Shown in pieces: positions 1-7,900 of a stretch of DNA of 64,000 nucleotides. The DNA lies in NCBI GenBank assembly GCA_038210375.1, contig JBBQWT010000005.1, forward strand, positions 105,306 through 169,305, read 5' to 3'. Below the pieces are notes generated by a model. That model searched no databases and was not told the origin of the DNA. It worked only from the letters and a program-made list of their open reading frames with translations. The stretch comes from JBBQWT01 sp038210375. Its GTDB lineage: Bacteria > Acidobacteriota > Terriglobia > Terriglobales > Acidobacteriaceae. A program made the position numbers and the translations under genes. The stretch's first letter is position 1. Each line of letters begins with the position of its first letter.

Positions 1-510
1 GACGGTGGAGCCGATGACCACCACGCTGGTGCGATGGCTCACGTCGGATTCGCTGAGGAACCGCCCGGAATGCACGTTGGAGACATAGACGTTGATGTAA
101 TCGGGCTCCACTCCCAATATCTTTACGTTGGCGCCGTGGACGTTGCCGTAATGTACGTTGGGATTGGGAAACCGCGCGAAGTCGAGGATCAACATGCTGG
201 TGACCATGTCCACGTTAGTGGCCTCGTGGCGCAGGACCTCGGCATCCCCCAGGGTGAGCTCCTTGCGCTGCCGCTGCTCTTCAGTGAGCCGCTGGTTGTT
301 GAAGCTGGGCAGCCGGGACACGGTAACGATGTTCGATCCCAGGCTCTGGATGTTGCGGGAAACCACGCCATTGAGCCCGGAGATAATGTTGGCGATCAAG
401 ATGACCGACATCACGCCAATGACAACGCCCAGTACGGTGAGCGCGGAACGGATCTTGTTGCCGCGAATGTTTTCCGCGGAAAGCTTGAACACCTGCCAGA
501 ACATCGTCAT
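1..510 (-). CDS. MacB/FtsX-type ABC transporter permease (partial, C-terminus outside window)
   Basis: Open reading frame entering from the window edge. The visible 170 residues begin MTMFWQVFKLSAENIRGNK, followed by a hydrophobic segment at about residues 22-45 (ALTVLGVVIGVMSVILIANI) and the start of a periplasmic MacB_PCD-type domain. This N-terminal signature (amphipathic helix, one TM, large extracytoplasmic domain) is that of the MacB/LolC/FtsX permease family, which works with a cytoplasmic ATPase in lipoprotein, peptide or macrolide export. Its ATG (510..508) overlaps the TGA stop (509..507) of the preceding permease gene in an ATGA arrangement, so the two are translationally coupled and probably form one transporter. 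The FtsX core with the other TMs lies outside the window. Substrate unknown. Confidence 0.85.
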   Translation of the reverse strand, partial: MTMFWQVFKLSAENIRGNKIRSALTVLGVVIGVMSVILIANIISGLNGVVSRNIQSLGSNIVTVSRLPSFNNQRLTEEQRQRKELTLGDAEVLRHEATNVDMVTSMLILDFARFPNPNVHYGNVHGANVKILGVEPDYINVYVSNVHSGRFLSESDVSHRTSVVVIGSTV

Positions 511-1733
511 TCCGCCCTCAGGGCGACCACGGGATCCAATTTAGAGGCGGTGTGCGCGGGATAGATGCCGAAGAAAAGGCCGATAGACGATGCCACTCCC
601 ACCCCCAGCAGAATCGCCCACAGCCGCACCGCCATGGGCAGAGGAGAAAAAACTGAGACCAGAAAAGCCACCAGCAGGCCGGTCATCACTCCGAGAACGC
701 CTCCGGCGCCGGCCAGCAACACTGATTCGGCGAGAAACTGGCCGAGAATATCGGAACGCTTCGCCCCCAGGGCTTTGCGCACTCCGATCTCGCGGGTCCG
801 TTCGGTCACCGAGACCAGCATGATGTTCATCAGCACCACTCCGCCTACCACGAGGGCGATCGATGCCAAGGCGATGGTCACCATGAAGATGGAGCCGGTG
901 GTCTGCTTCCACAAGTCGAGAAAAGTATCGGCGGAGGCGATGGAAAAACCATCATCATCCTTGTACATGCGATGCAGCCGGTTGCGAAGCACCACCCGGG
1001 TTTCATCCATGGCGAGGTGCATCTGCTCCGGGGTGCTCGACTGCACCTCGATATAAAGCGACCGCGCGGTGGTGTTGTACATTCTGGCGAACACCGTAAT
1101 CGGAATACGCACGAAGGTGTCCTGCGAGCGGCCAAACACTTCTCCGGTCTTGGCCGCCACTCCCAATACGATGAAGGCGTGCCCATCGATCAGCAATTCC
1201 TTGCCGATGGGGTCTTCGGTGGGAAACAAGCGGTCGGCCACATCGGCGCCGATGATGGCTTCGTAGCGGGAGTGATCGACGTCCACGGCGGCGAAATGGC
1301 GGCCGGCCTGCAGCTCCATCACCTGCCCGATGAAGGGCGCCTCCACGGTGACGCCGCGCAAGTCACAGTTCTCCACCGTGAGTCCTTTATGTTTCAGGGT
1401 CTTGTTTTCGCTGAATACGCCGGCGGTCAACTGGCAATCGACGCAGCCCCGGGCGACGGCGTTGAGGTCGTCGAGGGTGAGGTTCTTGCGCCTCGACTCC
1501 CTCGCGAAATCATCCATTGAGGTAAAGCCCTGGGAGAATTTTGAAACGTTGAACGACGTGGAGCCAAACTCCATGATGCGTGAGGTGGCGTAGTCATTCA
1601 GGCCCTGGATGACTGAAACCACCGCGATCACCATTGCCACCCCGATAATGACGCCCAGCAAGGTTAAAAAAGAGCGCAGCTTGTGGCCACGCAGGGCATC
1701 AATCGCCAGCTTAATGGGTTCTCGGTTGATCAT
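507..1733 (-). CDS. MacB/FtsX-type ABC transporter permease
   Basis: Complete 408-residue permease. TM1 is at about residues 21-45, followed by a periplasmic MacB_PCD domain to about residue 280, then three TMs at about 285-305, 335-360 and 368-392. The FtsX-family loop SVTERTREIGVRKALGAKR follows TM2; it is the conserved cytoplasmic element contacting the ATPase. The end (LDPVVALRAE) is the usual family terminus. It resembles the neighbouring partial permease in layout, so the pair looks like a heterodimeric or duplicated permease. No ATPase gene is visible; it may lie beyond the left edge. Family assignment is strong; the transported substrate cannot be read from sequence. Confidence 0.9.
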   Translation of the reverse strand: MINREPIKLAIDALRGHKLRSFLTLLGVIIGVAMVIAVVSVIQGLNDYATSRIMEFGSTSFNVSKFSQGFTSMDDFARESRRKNLTLDDLNAVARGCVDCQLTAGVFSENKTLKHKGLTVENCDLRGVTVEAPFIGQVMELQAGRHFAAVDVDHSRYEAIIGADVADRLFPTEDPIGKELLIDGHAFIVLGVAAKTGEVFGRSQDTFVRIPITVFARMYNTTARSLYIEVQSSTPEQMHLAMDETRVVLRNRLHRMYKDDDGFSIASADTFLDLWKQTTGSIFMVTIALASIALVVGGVVLMNIMLVSVTERTREIGVRKALGAKRSDILGQFLAESVLLAGAGGVLGVMTGLLVAFLVSVFSPLPMAVRLWAILLGVGVASSIGLFFGIYPAHTASKLDPVVALRAE

Positions 1734-1853
1734 GGATGCGGTATTAGACGGCGCGTCTCGCGAATTGAGAGCGCGATCAAACCGCAGATATTATGGCAGG
1801 GATTAAGCAGGAATTGTAATACGCTTGCTGCCCCGGCCAGGGCGAGGTTAGTC

Positions 1854-1877
1854 CGGGCGACATTGACGGGTCGCCCG
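1854..1877. other. 8-bp inverted repeat in intergenic gap
   Basis: CGGGCGAC (1854-1861) and GTCGCCCG (1870-1877) form a perfect 8-bp stem with an 8-nt loop, just after the stop of the phosphatase-like/TPR gene and before the permease gene. There is no T-run on the minus-strand side, so it is not a classical intrinsic terminator; it may be an mRNA 3'-end structure. Confidence 0.35.
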
Positions 1878-1891
1878 AGACCGGCGGCGAG

Positions 1892-2896
1892 TTAGGGCTC
1901 GATTTTGGCCAGGGTCTCGCGCACCTCGGTATTGGCGGGATCGGTCGACAATGTTTTGCGCAGGACGGCTCGCGCCTCCTCGTGGCGGGTGGAGCGGAAC
2001 AACGTCATCCCCAGGCCCTGCTGAGCATTGATGTTGTTGGAGTCGGCGGCGATGACCTGGCGGAACATTTTTTCCGCAACCGCAAGATCGCCCATGCGCA
2101 GATAAGTGTAGGCCAGTCCGGTGGCGGCTTCCTTATCGTCCGGATTGCCGGCAAGGGCGGCGCCAAAATCATGTTGCGCTTCGCTGATATTTCCCAGGCG
2201 GTACTGCGCCCACGCCCTCATGGTCAGTCCCGGGCTGGTGAGGCGATTGATCTGGCCCAGCAGCGCGATGGTGTCGTTATAGCGGCCGGCGTCGAATGAC
2301 ATGCGGGCGTTGTTGAGCAGGGCGCCGTCTCCTGGACGATCGCTTCCCGCCGCGGATTCCACAGGGTGATGGTACCCCCTCAATATTCCGGCCACGGTCT
2401 GCACCCGGTACGATCCCAGGTAGGAATGCAGGTACACCTTGCCTTGGGTTGAAGCCTGCTCCACCGCCATGGCCGCCTGTTCGGCGCTCGCCGAATAATT
2501 GCCGCCCAGAGAATGACCCAGGATGCTGGTCATGGGGACGTTCAAAACTTCGATCCCATTCTGCTCCGCCATTTCTTTCTCGCGCTCCAGCAGAAGCCTT
2601 TCATAGGGCAGGCGCGCATCCAGAAGAGTCACAATGGTCCTGACCCCCTCGGCTTTGAGCGCGGCATAATCATCTTTCAGCGGATAGGGGCCGAGAATGA
2701 GGCGCTCATTTTCCATGGTCACCGCGGGATTCGTCGCGCGAAAGACCGGGTTTCCCGGAGTTACGAGTAAGAGGCATACGAAGGCCAGCATCATGACGCC
2801 AATCACCAGCGCCAGGCCGAGGATGCGCTTGGTGGTAAAGATCGGGCCCTCACTATGAGAGAAGGCGGTTTCTTGAATTACATAAGCGGAAGTCAT
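1892..2896 (-). CDS. Membrane-anchored phosphatase-like (catalytic Cys lost) and TPR protein
   Basis: 334 residues. A single TM anchor lies at about residues 25-45 with a short cytoplasmic N-terminus. Residues about 60-175 resemble a dual-specificity/tyrosine phosphatase fold: RLILGPYPLKDDYAALKAEG, then a strand-turn segment GVRTIVTLLD, then VYLHSYLGSYR. This last is the HCx5R P-loop position, but the nucleophile is Ser158 (codon at 2423-2425) with His157 and Arg164 kept. Residues about 195-334 are TPR-type helical repeats (AGRYNDTIALLGQ, LAYTYLRMGDLAVAEKMFRQ, HEEARAVLRKTL). With Ser in place of Cys the domain should be catalytically dead, so a phospho-ligand-binding role is inferred. A GHSLGG motif at 127-132 recalls a lipase elbow but is probably coincidental. 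No operon partner is evident. Confidence 0.6.
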   Translation of the reverse strand: MTSAYVIQETAFSHSEGPIFTTKRILGLALVIGVMMLAFVCLLLVTPGNPVFRATNPAVTMENERLILGPYPLKDDYAALKAEGVRTIVTLLDARLPYERLLLEREKEMAEQNGIEVLNVPMTSILGHSLGGNYSASAEQAAMAVEQASTQGKVYLHSYLGSYRVQTVAGILRGYHHPVESAAGSDRPGDGALLNNARMSFDAGRYNDTIALLGQINRLTSPGLTMRAWAQYRLGNISEAQHDFGAALAGNPDDKEAATGLAYTYLRMGDLAVAEKMFRQVIAADSNNINAQQGLGMTLFRSTRHEEARAVLRKTLSTDPANTEVRETLAKIEP

Positions 2897-2982
2897 AGGG
2901 TTACCAGGTACCTTTGATGCGGGTGAGAGTTCAATATCCCACAGTCAGGGCCCACTTGACCTGTAACCGAAGTAACCTGCAG

Positions 2983-3900
2983 TTAAGAGTTAATGCCGAT
3001 CGCGGCCATCATGCGGCCCGTGTTTCCCCGCTCCGCCCGGTGGGAAAACAGAATGTCGGTTCGACAGGCGGTGCAGAACGGCGAGGCGGCCACGTTCCCT
3101 GCGGGGATTCCCGCGTCGGCAAGCTGGCGGCGGTTGGCCCCCATTAGATCGAGATGGGTCTGCGGCCCCAACTCGCTGTGGCCGGGTGCGCGCGCGGTTA
3201 GGAACAGCAGCGGGTACTTCAGGTGCACCGGATCGGAATCGAAGACCTCATCAAACAATTCCCGGGCGTATTCGAATTGCGATTCGAATTCGTCGCGAAC
3301 TTCAACCCCTACCGAGTAGCAGCAGCGGTGGATCCCCGGTCCGATGGCCGCAAGAATATCGCCGGGGTCACAGGCAAACCGGCTCTGCATGACGCCGACC
3401 GTTTTTTGCGCGATGCGCTGCACCGAGCCGCGCCATCCGGCATGCACCGCGGCCACGACTTTTTTCTTTCTATCCACCAGCAGGATGGGCAGGCAGTCAG
3501 CCGTCTGAATAGCGAGCAGCAATCCCGGGACGTTGGTGACCATGCCGTCGCCGGTCAGCGGAGCTTTCGACACGCCGGGGAATTGCGGGATGACGTGAAT
3601 TTGGTCGCGGTGCACTTGCTTCATAGTCACCAGGGTCAGGGGCGACTTGGCTGGCGCGCCGATGAGAGCTTCGGCGAAGGCTTTGCGATTCTTCTCCACC
3701 GCGGCCTGATTGTCAGTGGACGTGAACCCGAGGTTTAGAGACAACTTTCCATACGCGGTAGAATGTCCGCCGGCGCGCGTGCTGAAACCATGCACCAGCC
3801 ATGGCAGTGCGGAGAGCCGGGGCTCGCGCAGGATCTCAACGGGAGACGAATTCTTGCCCTTCGCACGCCTGGGGGTTTTCCTGGTTGGCGTAGATTCCAT
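2983..3900 (-). CDS. pgeF: Peptidoglycan editing factor PgeF / multicopper-like laccase-domain protein (YfiH family)
   Basis: 305 residues. Family motifs are intact: KQVHRD (His97), QTADCLPILLVD (Cys136), VAAVHAGWRGS (His153) and AIGPGIHRCCYSVG (about 190-203). His97, Cys136 and His153 correspond to the family's zinc-binding triad. YfiH/PgeF proteins remove misincorporated L-Ser from peptidoglycan precursors; related proteins are annotated as polyphenol oxidases or purine-nucleoside phosphorylases. The N-terminal 20 residues are Lys/Arg-rich and extend beyond the usual start, so the true start could be slightly downstream. Divergently transcribed from the small gene at 3988. Confidence 0.9.
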   Translation of the reverse strand: MESTPTRKTPRRAKGKNSSPVEILREPRLSALPWLVHGFSTRAGGHSTAYGKLSLNLGFTSTDNQAAVEKNRKAFAEALIGAPAKSPLTLVTMKQVHRDQIHVIPQFPGVSKAPLTGDGMVTNVPGLLLAIQTADCLPILLVDRKKKVVAAVHAGWRGSVQRIAQKTVGVMQSRFACDPGDILAAIGPGIHRCCYSVGVEVRDEFESQFEYARELFDEVFDSDPVHLKYPLLFLTARAPGHSELGPQTHLDLMGANRRQLADAGIPAGNVAASPFCTACRTDILFSHRAERGNTGRMMAAIGINS

Positions 3901-3987
3901 GCAAATCTATTGTAAGCGGGCGCCGTCCAGCCGTCTGTGCCACTTGATTTGCCGCGACTGCTTCTCTTCATCTATATTTCCAGGTGC

Positions 3988-4350
3988 ATGTACGAAGAGT
4001 TTGAAGTGATGGATCGCTGGACCCGCCGGGAGGTGCATTGCGCCTACCAGGCGGTCATTGTCGCGATCGCCACCCGCCACGCCGATGCGGTTGACATCAA
4101 ATTTCTGGTAGATGACCGCCCGGTATGGATCGCGCTTCCGCATCCCGCGTGGGTGGAACATAAGAAACGTACCGGGCACAGCATTACCGATCCACTGGCC
4201 ATCCAGATTGCGGGACGATTTCTCAGGACAGCCATCGAATCGGGGCTGGAAAATGGCCGCGAGATGTACACCCTCACCGTGGAAGAAACCCTGCGGCACC
4301 TCGATGAACTGCGCAGCGAAGCCACCGCCGCGCCGCTCGCCGGAAAGTAA
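3988..4350 (+). CDS. Hypothetical protein (120 aa)
   Basis: I do not recognise a family. The start at 3988 (MYEEFEVMDRWTRREVHCAY) is chosen because the in-frame upstream ATG at 3937 would add a segment without a plausible ribosome site; AGGTG lies just 5' of 3988. A further in-frame ATG at 4009 is possible. The protein is soluble, mixed alpha/beta, with no signal peptide or TM. Features are VDIKFLVDDRPVWIALPHPA and a C-terminal helix TLTVEETLRHLDELRSEA. It lies between pgeF (divergent) and the methyltransferase gene (convergent), so it is monocistronic. Confidence 0.6.
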   Translation: MYEEFEVMDRWTRREVHCAYQAVIVAIATRHADAVDIKFLVDDRPVWIALPHPAWVEHKKRTGHSITDPLAIQIAGRFLRTAIESGLENGREMYTLTVEETLRHLDELRSEATAAPLAGK

Positions 4351-4385
4351 AATCCCTGCTCATCGCCTGGTCCTGCATGGGCCGC

Positions 4386-4892
4386 TCATCCAGGACTGCG
4401 CCACGCAGTAAGTCGCGGAACCCAACGCGGGACCTGGGCACTATATTCGCGGTATTCATCCGCAAAAGTATTTCGCAGCGTCGGCTCTTCGTAGACGAGA
4501 ACCCAAAGATGAAATCCGAGCCCAATGGCCGCGGCATATTCCCCGAGGCGCACATTAAGAAAGACCAACGCCTGCCCCAGTACAATTGCAAAAATCGCCA
4601 CATACATTGGGTTTCGGACGAAGCGGTACAGCCCTTTAACCACCAGGTGGCGGGGAGGCGCGACCGGGGCCGGGGTTCCTTTGCCTTCCCTGACGAAGCG
4701 GGCAAAGGTTTCGAGCAGAACCGCAGCGCCGCATATCATCAGCAGCCATCCCGCGGCTTGCAAGATTACTGAGCCGAAAATTGGGGCACCTGGTCGCCAA
4801 TGGGAAATGCGCCAGGGTACGAATCCGGCTATGGTTCCCGGGGCAACTAGAAAGAAGAGCGCGGAACCCAGGGCCGCGGACGCTTGCCTCAT
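4386..4892 (-). CDS. Isoprenylcysteine carboxyl methyltransferase-family membrane protein
   Basis: 168 residues with three or four hydrophobic segments (about 6-26, 40-62, 98-112, 118-132). The diagnostic part is the C-terminal half: VVKGLYRFVRNPMYVAIFA (about 85-103) followed by EEPTLRNTFADEYREYSAQV and PRWVPR, the ICMT/phospholipid methyltransferase signature that binds S-adenosylmethionine. Bacterial members methylate lipids or unknown small substrates, not prenylated proteins. It is divergent from pckA, with starts about 140 bp apart, and convergent with the small gene at 3988. Confidence 0.85.
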   Translation of the reverse strand: MRQASAALGSALFFLVAPGTIAGFVPWRISHWRPGAPIFGSVILQAAGWLLMICGAAVLLETFARFVREGKGTPAPVAPPRHLVVKGLYRFVRNPMYVAIFAIVLGQALVFLNVRLGEYAAAIGLGFHLWVLVYEEPTLRNTFADEYREYSAQVPRWVPRLTAWRSPG

Positions 4893-5035
4893 GTCATTTT
4901 TCCCTTCCCATTATGCCCCGGATCCGGCGCGCCCCCCATGACCCGCCGCCTTCCCACCCAAGCGGGAGACTGGAAATGCCGCTGATTTTCATGCAGAATA
5001 GATGTCCCAGCTCCCCGCCCGGCCGGTCACTTCCT

Positions 5036-6622
5036 ATGTCACAAGCCACCTCTGCTGTATCTCTCGACGATATTTTGAAGGGTCAAAAAATCCATTGCAA
5101 CTTGCGCACCGCGGTCCTGGTAGAACATGCGATCCGGCGCGGTGAAGGTAAGATGGCCGCCAACGGCGCCCTGGTCGCGGTCACCGGAGAGCGTACCGGG
5201 CGCTCCGCCAAAGACAAGTACACCGTCGAAGATGAGGTGACCGCCGGCAAAATCGCCTGGGGAGCTTTTAACCAGCCATTTCCTGCAGACAAGTTCGACG
5301 CTCTTTACGACCGGGTTCTGGCCTATCTGGCGGGTCGCGAGCTTTTCGTGCAGGACCTGTTTGCCGGCGCTGACCCCACCTACCAGCTTCCCATCAGGGT
5401 GGTGAACGAATATGCGTGGCATAACCTTTTTGTGCGGCAATTGTTCGTACGCCCCAACGCCGAGGAGCTGAAGATCCACAAGCCCAGGTTCGTGGTCATT
5501 GCGGCGCCGGAATTCGAGGCGGTTCCGGAACGCGACGGCACCAAATCCAAGGTCTTCATTATCGTGAATTTTGCCCGCGGCATCGTGCTCATCGGGGGCA
5601 CCAGGTATGCCGGCGAGATGAAGAAATGCATTTTTGGCGTCCTCAACTTCCTGCTGCCCCCGCGTGATGTGTTTCCCATGCATTGCTCCGCCAACGTCGG
5701 CTCTGACCGCATTACGGCATTGTTCTTCGGGCTTTCCGGCACCGGGAAGACCACGCTTTCGGCTGATCCCGCGCGCCGCCTCATCGGTGACGACGAGCAT
5801 GGCTGGAGCCCGGCCGGCATCTTCAACTTCGAAGGCGGATGCTATGCCAAATGCATTCGTTTGTCGCAGGGCAACGAGCCGCAAATATGGAACGCGTTGC
5901 GTTTCGGCTCGGTGCTGGAAAATGTGGTGCTCGATCCTCATACCCATGAGCCCGATTACGACGATGACTCGCTGACCGAGAACACTCGCGCGGCTTACCC
6001 GGTGGATTTCATCGACAAGGCGGTGATTCCCGGGGTAGGAGCGCACCCGCGCAACATCGTCTTGCTCACGGCGGATGCGTTCGGCGTCCTCCCACCCATC
6101 TCCAGGCTCACCACCGAACAGGCGATGTATCACTTTTTATCCGGCTACACCGCCAAGGTGGCGGGCACGGAGGCGGGCGTGGGCAAAGATCCTGAAGCCA
6201 CGTTCTCCACGTGTTTTGGTGCGCCCTTTATGCCGCTCTATCCCAAGGTCTACGCGGAAATGCTGGGCCGCCGATTGCGGCAGCACGGCACCCAGTGCTG
6301 GCTGGTGAACACGGGGTGGCAGGGGGGGCCGTTTGGGGTGGGCAAGCGCATGCCCCTGCCGTACACCCGGTTCATGGTGCGGGCGGCGATCGAAGGCAAG
6401 CTGGAAAAAGTGGAATTTGAAATTGAGCCGGCTTTCGGGTTCAGCATTCCCCAAAGCTGTCCCGATGTGCCTTCGGAATTGTTGACCCCGCGCAATTCGT
6501 GGAGCGATCCCTCGGCCTATGACCGCATGGCCGCCGAATTGAAAAAGAAATTTGCGGACAACTTCAAGAAGTTCGATGTATCTGACGAGATTCGCAACGC
6601 CGGTCCGGCATCGCCCGCGTAG
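5036..6622 (+). CDS. pckA: Phosphoenolpyruvate carboxykinase (ATP)
   Basis: Converts oxaloacetate and ATP to phosphoenolpyruvate, CO2 and ADP, the first step of gluconeogenesis. I start it at ATG 5036 (MSQATSAVSLDDIL), giving 528 residues, the usual size for the ATP-dependent enzyme; an upstream in-frame ATG would only add a non-family leader. Motifs: GGTRYAGEMKK (187-197, substrate loop), P-loop GLSGTGKT (232-239), and metal/kinase motif RLIGDDEHGW (248-257) followed by NFEGGCYAK. The ATP-type (not GTP-type) signature is clear. A 95-residue gene starts on the base after its TAG stop. Together with pyk at 48-50 kb the window holds both directions of the PEP/pyruvate node. Confidence 0.97.
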   Translation: MSQATSAVSLDDILKGQKIHCNLRTAVLVEHAIRRGEGKMAANGALVAVTGERTGRSAKDKYTVEDEVTAGKIAWGAFNQPFPADKFDALYDRVLAYLAGRELFVQDLFAGADPTYQLPIRVVNEYAWHNLFVRQLFVRPNAEELKIHKPRFVVIAAPEFEAVPERDGTKSKVFIIVNFARGIVLIGGTRYAGEMKKCIFGVLNFLLPPRDVFPMHCSANVGSDRITALFFGLSGTGKTTLSADPARRLIGDDEHGWSPAGIFNFEGGCYAKCIRLSQGNEPQIWNALRFGSVLENVVLDPHTHEPDYDDDSLTENTRAAYPVDFIDKAVIPGVGAHPRNIVLLTADAFGVLPPISRLTTEQAMYHFLSGYTAKVAGTEAGVGKDPEATFSTCFGAPFMPLYPKVYAEMLGRRLRQHGTQCWLVNTGWQGGPFGVGKRMPLPYTRFMVRAAIEGKLEKVEFEIEPAFGFSIPQSCPDVPSELLTPRNSWSDPSAYDRMAAELKKKFADNFKKFDVSDEIRNAGPASPA

Positions 6623-6910
6623 ATGTTTTCCCGCAAGATCCAGGTGCGCTACGAAGTGGCAGGAATCAGCGAGCCCTGCCCGCTGAAATGGCTCGACAGC
6701 TTTGCCATGCGCAACTTTACCAACAATTCAATTTTTGACGACACCCTGCCGCTGCGGGATGGAATGATCGAAGTGGGCTCGCGGGTGCCGATCGCGGAAC
6801 TCAATCGCGCCATGGATGACTGGTTTCACAGGAAAGGTTATCTGCCCGTGGGCGCCGTGCTGGCGGTAGCCGAGATAGGTTCGCCCTCCGCTCCACTTCA
6901 GTTAAAATAA
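6623..6910 (+). CDS. Small hypothetical protein abutting pckA (95 aa)
   Basis: The ATG at 6623 follows the pckA TAG (6620-6622) with no spacer, so translation is probably by re-initiation from pckA. Residues are soluble with a mixed fold: RKIQVRYEVAGI, CPLKWLDSFAMRNFTNN, and a C-terminal VPIAELNRAMDDWFHRKGYL. I do not recognise the family. The tight junction suggests an accessory role for PEPCK or simple co-expression; nothing in the sequence decides this. It could also be chance read-through, but codon use resembles its neighbours and no stop interrupts it. Confidence 0.55.
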   Translation: MFSRKIQVRYEVAGISEPCPLKWLDSFAMRNFTNNSIFDDTLPLRDGMIEVGSRVPIAELNRAMDDWFHRKGYLPVGAVLAVAEIGSPSAPLQLK

Positions 6911-7010
6911 ATACTCGCGCCGCCTTGACACAAGGAAGTACCAATCCTCGCAGTTGGGCCTGCCTCGGAATTTGTGCCGCCGTCTTTAAGATTGGAGATA
7001 GTGTTCATCT

Positions 7011-7571
7011 ATGTCGATCCCTGCCACCCAAATGCGCCCCGGAATGATCATCAAGCATAACCACGAGTTGCACAGCGTTTTCAGTGTGGAGCATCGCACC
7101 CCGGGCAACCTGCGGGCGTTTATCCAGGCCAAGTTGCGCAACATCCGCACGGGCGCCATGTTCGAGCACCGTTTCCGCTCGCCTGATCCTATCGAGCGGG
7201 TGATGGTGGATGAGATGGAGATGGAATTTCTGTACAGCGACGGCGATGACTTCCACTTCATGAACACCAAGAACTACGAGCAGATTCAGCTCAGCCGCGA
7301 GCTGCTGGGAGATGCCGTCGATTACTTGATCGCGAACCTGCAGATCAAAGTTGAATTCTATGATGACAAACCGGTGGGCATCGAGCTGCCGCAGACCGTG
7401 GACCTGAAGGTCATGGAAACCGAGCCGGGCTTGAAGAGCGCCACTGCCTCCAGCGTTACCAAGCCGGCCAAGCTGGAAACCGGCCTGGTGGTGTACGTTC
7501 CGCCGTTCATCAACGAAGGCGACAAGATCAAGGTGGACACCGCCGACGGGGGATATCTTTCGCGGGCGTAA
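7011..7571 (+). CDS. efp: Translation elongation factor P
   Basis: 186 residues, the usual three-domain KOW-like/OB/OB protein that binds between the P and E sites and rescues ribosomes stalled at polyproline. N-terminal domain: MRPGMIIKHNHELHSV, then the tip loop HRTPGNLRAF followed by AKLRNIRTG. OB domains: MEFLYSDGDDFHFMN and the C-terminal VVYVPPFINEGDKIKVDTADG. The tip residue equivalent to Lys34 of the E. coli protein (PGKGQ) is Asn33 here, with Arg35 two positions later, so neither the beta-lysine nor the Arg-rhamnose modification site is at the standard place. Followed 50 bp later by acyP. Confidence 0.97.
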   Translation: MSIPATQMRPGMIIKHNHELHSVFSVEHRTPGNLRAFIQAKLRNIRTGAMFEHRFRSPDPIERVMVDEMEMEFLYSDGDDFHFMNTKNYEQIQLSRELLGDAVDYLIANLQIKVEFYDDKPVGIELPQTVDLKVMETEPGLKSATASSVTKPAKLETGLVVYVPPFINEGDKIKVDTADGGYLSRA

Positions 7572-7621
7572 ACCCCCTGTGATCCGTACCTCGGAGCTTT
7601 TAAATTGAAGGGCAACAGTCA

Positions 7622-7900
7622 TTGATTACGCGACGATATCTGGTGAAAGGCCGCGTGCAGGGCGTCGGGTTCCGCTGGTTCGTAGAGCGTGAAGCCCGGC
7701 TGATCGGAATCGTGGGCTGGGTTCGCAACACCAACGACGGCCAGGTGGAAGTACTGGCCCAGGGCGCTGCGGAGCACCATGACACCCTGCTCAAAAAATT
7801 GGAGCAGGGTCCGCGAGCGGCGCGCGTGGATGCGGTTGAGGCCAACGACCGGCCCCAGACGCCGGAGCTGAAAGAATTCCAAATCGAAGGGGCGTGGTGA
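7622..7900 (+). CDS. acyP: Acylphosphatase
   Basis: 92 residues, the typical length for this small ferredoxin-like enzyme that hydrolyses carboxyl-phosphate bonds. The signature GRVQGVGFR carries catalytic Arg18, and GWVRNTNDGQVE carries catalytic Asn36. No ATG is available; TTG at 7622 is the likely start, with an AAGGG-type ribosome site about 10 nt upstream. The end overlaps the apt start. Confidence 0.93.
   Translation: MITRRYLVKGRVQGVGFRWFVEREARLIGIVGWVRNTNDGQVEVLAQGAAEHHDTLLKKLEQGPRAARVDAVEANDRPQTPELKEFQIEGAW

Noticed and set aside
2500..2540. GHSLGG lipase-elbow motif in the phosphatase-like protein
   Set aside because: No surrounding alpha/beta-hydrolase strands, Asp or His; taken as coincidence.
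5039..6133. A 364-codon minus-strand open frame over pckA
   Set aside because: Antisense to a fully recognised enzyme; Gly/Val/Glu-rich shadow translation.
6925..6930. TTGACA upstream of efp
   Set aside because: A perfect -35 hexamer but no acceptable -10 at 16-18 bp (TCGCAG); not called as a promoter.
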